Shown: piece after piece, positions 7,140 to 10,074 of the stretch
Position numbering within the stretch: the first letter of the stretch is position 1
How the letters are laid out: each line of letters opens with the position of its first letter
Source of the DNA: CADCTB01 sp035494015
Lineage (GTDB): Bacteria > Actinomycetota > Acidimicrobiia > Acidimicrobiales > AC-14
Assembly: GCA_035494015.1 (NCBI GenBank)
Contig: DATJHJ010000019.1
Span: 1 to 10,074 of the forward strand
Direction: 5' to 3'
DNA: 10,074 bases
Translations under genes and position numbers: made by a program
The notes under the pieces: model-generated
Told to the model about the DNA's origin: nothing
Databases searched by the model: none
Seen by the model: only the letters and a program-made list of their open reading frames with translations

Positions 7140-8024
7140 ATGACGGACCGGACGACCGGGAGCACTCGGGTCAAGCGTGGGTTGGCGGAGATGCTCAAGG
7201 GCGGCGTGATCATGGACGTGGTCAACGCCGAGCAGGCCAAGGTCGCCGAAGACGCCGGGGCGGTGGCGGTCATGGCCCTGGAGCGGGTGCCGGCCGACAT
7301 CCGGCGCGACGGCGGGGTGGCCCGCATGAGCGACCCGGCGATGATCGAGGCCATCCAGGCCGCGGTCACCATCCCGGTCATGGCCAAGGCCCGCATCGGG
7401 CACTTCGCCGAGGCCCAGGTGCTGGAGGCCCTCCGGGTCGACTACATCGACGAGAGCGAGGTCCTCACCCCCGCCGACGAGGCCCACCACATCGACAAGT
7501 GGCCGTTCGCCGTCCCCTTCGTCTGCGGGGCCACCAACCTGGGAGAGGCGCTGCGCCGCATCTCCGAGGGGGCGGCCATGATCCGCTCAAAGGGGGAGGC
7601 GGGCACCGGCAACATCGTGGAGGCCGTCCGCCACCTGCGGTCGATCCGGGGCGACATCCGCAAGCTCACCCAGGCCGACGAGGCCGAGCGCTACGCCTGG
7701 GCCAAGCAGCTGCAGGCCCCGATCGACCTGGTGGCCGAGGTGGCCGAGACGGGCACCTTGCCGGTGCCGCTGTTCTGCGCCGGCGGCATCGCCACCCCGG
7801 CCGACGCCTCGCTGGTCATGCAGCTCGGCGCCGAGGCCGTCTTCGTCGGGTCCGGCATCTTCAAGAGCTCCTATCCCGAGGCCATGGCCCGGGCCGTCGT
7901 CGAGGCGACGGCGCACTTCCGCGACCCCCAGATCGTGGCCAAGGTCAGCCGGGGCCTGGGCGACGCCATGCGGGGGGCCGAGATCGCCAGCCTGGAGACC
8001 CGCCTGGCCGAGCGGGGCTGGTAA
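7140..8024 (+). CDS. pdxS: Pyridoxal 5'-phosphate synthase subunit PdxS
   Basis: PdxS is the lyase/synthase subunit of the DXP-independent vitamin B6 pathway. It condenses ribose 5-phosphate, glyceraldehyde 3-phosphate and ammonia delivered by PdxT into PLP, in a cytoplasmic PdxS12-PdxT12 complex. The 294-residue length is standard. Family signatures run throughout the (beta/alpha)8 barrel: KGGVIMDVVNAEQAK with Asp26; ALERVPADIR; MAKARIGHF with Lys83, the lysine that forms the first covalent sugar adduct; YIDESEVLTPADE; and MIRSKGEAGTGN with Lys151, the second lysine of the substrate relay. The C-terminal part has FCAGGIATPADA and FVGSGIFKS, the phosphate-binding region. The ATG at 7140 matches the family start and sits directly behind a -10 element. 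pdxT follows after 24 bases. Confidence 0.98.
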   Translation: MTDRTTGSTRVKRGLAEMLKGGVIMDVVNAEQAKVAEDAGAVAVMALERVPADIRRDGGVARMSDPAMIEAIQAAVTIPVMAKARIGHFAEAQVLEALRVDYIDESEVLTPADEAHHIDKWPFAVPFVCGATNLGEALRRISEGAAMIRSKGEAGTGNIVEAVRHLRSIRGDIRKLTQADEAERYAWAKQLQAPIDLVAEVAETGTLPVPLFCAGGIATPADASLVMQLGAEAVFVGSGIFKSSYPEAMARAVVEATAHFRDPQIVAKVSRGLGDAMRGAEIASLETRLAERGW

Positions 8025-8048
8025 CCGTGCGGCGGCCTCCAGGTGCAG

Positions 8049-8618
8049 ATGCACAAGATCGGCGTCCTCGCCCTGCAGGGAGCGTCACAGCGCCACGTTG
8101 AGGCCCTGGCCGCCCTCGGGGCCCGCCCGGTCGAGGTGCGCACCCCGGAGGATCTGAGCGGGATCGAGGGGCTGGTCCTGCCCGGCGGCGAGTCGACGAC
8201 CATGTCCCGGCTGCTCCAGCTGTCGGACCTGTTCGACCCGATCGCCGACCGGTTGGCCGAGGGCATGCCCGCCTTCGGGACGTGCGCCGGCCTCATCCTG
8301 CTGTCCTCGCGGATCCTGGACGGGCGGCCCGACCAGCGCAGCTTTGGCGTCCTCGACGTCGACGTGCGCCGCAACGCCTTCGGGCGCCAGGTGGACTCCT
8401 TCGAGACCGAGCTGGCCGTCGACGGGCTGGGCGGCGGCCCCGTACCCGCGGTGTTCATACGGGCGCCGGTGGTCGAGCGGGTGGGCGACGGCGTCGAGGT
8501 GCTCGCTCGTGTCGACGACCATCCTGTTCTGTGCCGCCAGGGCCCGGTCCTGGCCGCGGCCTTCCATCCCGAGCTGTCCGACGACCTGCGGCTCCATCAA
8601 CTCTTCCTGGAGGACTGA
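8049..8618 (+). CDS. pdxT: Pyridoxal 5'-phosphate synthase glutaminase subunit PdxT
   Basis: PdxT hydrolyses glutamine and channels the ammonia to PdxS. From the ATG at 8049 the product is 189 residues, typical for the family. It has the class I glutaminase triad: Cys79 in FGTCAGL, and His173 with Glu175 in FHPEL. LPGGEST at 44-50 is the oxyanion-hole region, and IGVLALQG at 4-11 is the conserved N-terminal strand. The ATG at 8049 is preferred over an in-frame GTG at 8043 because family proteins start here, the nucleophile then falls at residue 79 as in Bacillus PdxT, and a weak AGG (8041-8043) lies 5 bases upstream. The GTG would add only two residues. It is co-transcribed with pdxS, and the yebC ribosome binding site lies within its last codons. 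Confidence 0.97.
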   Translation: MHKIGVLALQGASQRHVEALAALGARPVEVRTPEDLSGIEGLVLPGGESTTMSRLLQLSDLFDPIADRLAEGMPAFGTCAGLILLSSRILDGRPDQRSFGVLDVDVRRNAFGRQVDSFETELAVDGLGGGPVPAVFIRAPVVERVGDGVEVLARVDDHPVLCRQGPVLAAAFHPELSDDLRLHQLFLED

Positions 8619-8621
8619 CCA

Positions 8622-9386
8622 ATGTCCGGACATTCCAAGTGGGCGACCATCAAGCACCAGAAGGGGGCTAAGGACAAGGTCCGGGCCAAGGTGTTCGCCA
8701 AGGTGCTCCGCCAGGTCGAGGTGGCGGCCCGGGAGGGCGGGGGCGACATGGCCGCCAACGCCACCCTGCGCACGATGTACCAGAAGGCGCGGGAGGCGTC
8801 GGTGCCCACCGACACCATCGAGCGGGCCATCAAGCGGGGGACGGGCGATCTCGAAGGCGTCCGCTACGAGGCGGTGAACTACGAGGGGTACGCCCCGTTG
8901 GGGGTCGCCGTGTACGTGGAGACCCTCACCGACAACCGCAACCGGACGGGGGCCGATGTGCGGGCCATCTTCTCCAAGAACGGCGGGTCGAGCGCCGAGC
9001 CGGGGGCGGTGGCGTGGCAGTTCGAGCGCAAGGCGGTGATCATCGTCCCGAAAGAGGGGGTGGCGGCCGACGAGGACGAGGTGATGATGATCGGCTTGGA
9101 CGCCGGGATGGAGGACCTGGAGGACCAGGGCGACACCTGGCAGCTGACCGCGGCGCCCACCGACCTCGGCCGGCTGCGGGACGCGGTCGAGGCCGCGGGG
9201 CCCAAGGTGGTGTCGGCGGAGCTGACCATGGTCCCGACCACCACGATCGCCCTGGAGACCGAGGCGGACGCCCGCAAGGTCCTCCGCGTCGTGGACGCCC
9301 TGGAGGACCACGACGACGTCCAGGCCGTCTACGCCAACTTCGACATCCCCGACTCGGTCCTCCAGCTGGTCGAAGCCGGCGCCTGA
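8622..9386 (+). CDS. yebC: YebC/TACO1 family protein (translation factor or transcriptional regulator)
   Basis: The product is 254 residues, the usual YebC length. The N-terminal signature SGHSKWATIKHQKGAKD is at residues 2-18, followed by the basic helix with KVFAKVLRQVEVAAREGG. Other family segments are PTDTIERAIKRGTG, YEGYAPLGVAVYVETLTDNRNRT and a C-terminal acidic domain ending near VYANFDIPD. The family was first annotated as transcriptional regulators, some next to ruv genes. Later work links YebC/TACO1 proteins to relief of ribosome stalling on proline-rich sequences. The sequence alone does not decide between these roles. The start follows the pdxT stop by 3 bases, with GGAGGA at 8609-8614 as ribosome binding site, so coupling with pdxT is likely. 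A hairpin begins 5 bases after its stop codon. Confidence 0.96.
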   Translation: MSGHSKWATIKHQKGAKDKVRAKVFAKVLRQVEVAAREGGGDMAANATLRTMYQKAREASVPTDTIERAIKRGTGDLEGVRYEAVNYEGYAPLGVAVYVETLTDNRNRTGADVRAIFSKNGGSSAEPGAVAWQFERKAVIIVPKEGVAADEDEVMMIGLDAGMEDLEDQGDTWQLTAAPTDLGRLRDAVEAAGPKVVSAELTMVPTTTIALETEADARKVLRVVDALEDHDDVQAVYANFDIPDSVLQLVEAGA

Positions 9387-9391
9387 CGGTT

Positions 9392-9432
9392 TCCGGGCCT
9401 GCACGTACCCTGGCGGTACTCCCAGGCCCGGA
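9392..9432 (+). terminator. Long bipartite hairpin after yebC
   Basis: TCCGGGCCTG (9392-9401) pairs perfectly over 10 bases with CAGGCCCGGA (9423-9432). Inside, GTACC (9405-9409) pairs with GGTAC (9415-9419) around a 5-base loop, with a symmetric 3x3 internal loop between the stems. The position just after the yebC stop and before the ruvC promoter fits a transcription terminator. No T-run follows, so it would be a U-less type, or it may protect the mRNA 3' end. Confidence 0.55.
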
Positions 9433-9464
9433 GAACCATCCGCCCCCCGGCGCGCCGCGTCCGC

Positions 9465-9470
9465 TAGTCT
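9465..9470 (+). promoter_or_regulatory. Possible -10 element of ruvC
   Basis: TAGTCT fits TANNNT and ends 9 bases before the ruvC ATG, predicting a start site between about 9476 and 9480 and so a leaderless or nearly leaderless message. There is no Shine-Dalgarno sequence upstream of ruvC. A GGCGCGCC palindrome (9449-9456) lies just upstream. No -35 consensus is evident. Confidence 0.38.
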
Positions 9471-9479
9471 CACGAACGA

Positions 9480-9980
9480 ATGTTCGTGCTCGGGATCGAC
9501 CCTGGGGTGTCGCGCTGCGGCTATGGCTGCGTGGAGGGTGGCACCGCGGGCCGGTCGCGCGCCGTGGCCGTCGGGGTGCTGACCACGCCGCCGTCGGAGC
9601 CCCTCCCGAACCGCCTGGCCGAGCTGGACACCGAGCTGCGGGGGCTCATCCGCGAGCTGCGCCCGGACGTGGTGGCGGTGGAGCGGGTGTTCTTCCAGGT
9701 CAACGCCCGCACGGCCATGTCGGTGGGCCAGGCCAGCGGGCTGGCCCTGGTGGCCGCGGCCCAGGCCGGGTGCGAGGTGGCCCAGTACACGCCGAACGAG
9801 GTCAAGTCCGCCGTGGCCGGCTACGGCTCGGCCCCGAAGGAGCAGGTGCAGCGCATGGTCCAGTCCCTCCTCGGCCTGGCCGAGGTCCCCAGCCCGCCCG
9901 ACGCCGCCGACGCCCTGGCCCTGGCCCTGTGCCACCTGGCCATGGCCCCCCTCCGGGCCCGAGCCGGGGTGAAACGGTGA
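9480..9980 (+). CDS. ruvC: Holliday junction resolvase RuvC
   Basis: RuvC is the endonuclease that cuts Holliday junctions symmetrically in recombinational repair, acting with the RuvAB branch-migration motor. The 166-residue product is of normal size. The metal-binding acidic residues are in place: Asp7 in LGIDPG, Glu68 in VAVERVFF, and Asp141 and Asp144 in DAADALALALCH. The segment NARTAMSVGQASGL and the PNEVKSAVAGYG motif are also typical. The ATG at 9480 gives the conserved N terminus FVLGIDPG. The stop overlaps the ruvA start codon (GTGA), so the two are translationally coupled. The gene appears to have its own promoter behind the hairpin that follows yebC. Confidence 0.98.
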   Translation: MFVLGIDPGVSRCGYGCVEGGTAGRSRAVAVGVLTTPPSEPLPNRLAELDTELRGLIRELRPDVVAVERVFFQVNARTAMSVGQASGLALVAAAQAGCEVAQYTPNEVKSAVAGYGSAPKEQVQRMVQSLLGLAEVPSPPDAADALALALCHLAMAPLRARAGVKR

Positions 9981-10074
9981 TCGGTCGGCTGCGGGGGATG
10001 CTGGTCCACCGGTCGGCCCGGGGGGAGGTGGTGGTCGACGTGGCCGGCGTGGGGTACCGGGTGAGCGTGTCGCC
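9977..10074 (+). CDS. ruvA: Holliday junction branch migration protein RuvA (5' fragment)
   Basis: Only the first 32 codons are in the window. Starting at the GTG at 9977, the peptide reads MIGRLRGMLV, and after a short variable stretch VVVDVAGVGYRVSV. This is the conserved start of RuvA's N-terminal OB-fold domain, which binds the four-way junction. It overlaps the ruvC stop by 4 bases (GTGA), the usual coupling in actinobacterial ruvCAB operons. ruvB would be expected further downstream. Confidence 0.93.
   Translation, partial: MIGRLRGMLVHRSARGEVVVDVAGVGYRVSVS

Noticed and set aside
4878..7490. An 870-codon open frame on the minus strand
   Set aside because: It runs antisense to the end of htpX, both DUF3048 genes and the start of pdxS. 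Its Arg/Gly/His/Asp-rich composition and lack of domains mark it as a codon-bias artefact.
8043..8048. GTG 8043 as the pdxT start
   Set aside because: It adds two residues, lacks an upstream ribosome binding site and shifts the nucleophile away from position 79; ATG 8049 fits the family better.
9449..9456. GGCGCGCC palindrome upstream of ruvC as an operator
   Set aside because: A single 8-base GC palindrome is expected by chance in such GC-rich DNA; it is mentioned only as context for the promoter.
8085..9935. A 616-codon open frame on the minus strand
   Set aside because: It is antisense to pdxT, yebC and ruvC, all with clear family signatures. No recognisable motif is present.
1..10074. 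tRNA, rRNA, CRISPR, insertion sequence or attachment-site features
   Set aside because: Genes cover almost the whole window and the longest gap is 93 bases. No tRNA-like cloverleaf, repeat array, transposase or flanking direct repeats were seen.

Overview
The window is chromosomal DNA from a very GC-rich bacterium. It is most likely an actinobacterium, and the acidimicrobial lineages are a reasonable guess (inference). Three things point this way: strong G/C bias at third codon positions, a PimA-like mannosyltransferase (phosphatidylinositol mannosides are an actinobacterial trait), and the block pimA ... pdxS-pdxT-yebC-ruvC-ruvA, which resembles the order in Mycobacterium (established knowledge, recalled, not searched here). 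Eleven genes fill almost the whole window. There is no RNA gene, CRISPR array, insertion sequence or prophage gene, and no gene-free stretch longer than about 100 bases.

Layout. 1-2373 (minus strand): the first 791 codons of an M1 aminopeptidase N, with the 3' end outside the window. A 24-base gap, apparently a compact divergent promoter, separates it from ten plus-strand genes. These are a PimA-like GT4 glycosyltransferase (2398-3483); lemA (3533-4081) and the membrane zinc protease gene htpX (4090-5001, apparently starting at CTG); two tandem paralogous DUF3048 lipoproteins (5001-6026 and 6060-7082); the pyridoxal phosphate synthase pair pdxS (7140-8024) and pdxT (8049-8618); yebC (8622-9386); and ruvC (9480-9980), overlapped by the start of ruvA (9977 to the window end).

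How they work together. lemA, htpX and the first DUF3048 gene are tightly packed (8-base gap, then a TGATG overlap), and the second DUF3048 gene follows after 33 bases with its own ribosome binding site. This looks like one envelope-oriented operon: a LemA membrane protein, an integral membrane protease and two lipoproteins. pdxS and pdxT encode the two subunits of the ribose-5-phosphate-dependent vitamin B6 synthase, and yebC follows pdxT by 3 bases. A long bipartite hairpin then separates yebC from the ruvC-ruvA Holliday-junction operon.

Several transcription units (GT4, pdxS, ruvC and possibly pepN) have a TANNNT-like -10 element ending only 7-10 bases before the start codon and no convincing Shine-Dalgarno sequence, which suggests leaderless mRNAs. 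Most of the window is housekeeping. The parts most worth a second look are the lemA-htpX-DUF3048-DUF3048 module, the CTG start of htpX and the 24-base divergent promoter. I see no evidence of a defence, mobile or secondary-metabolite system.
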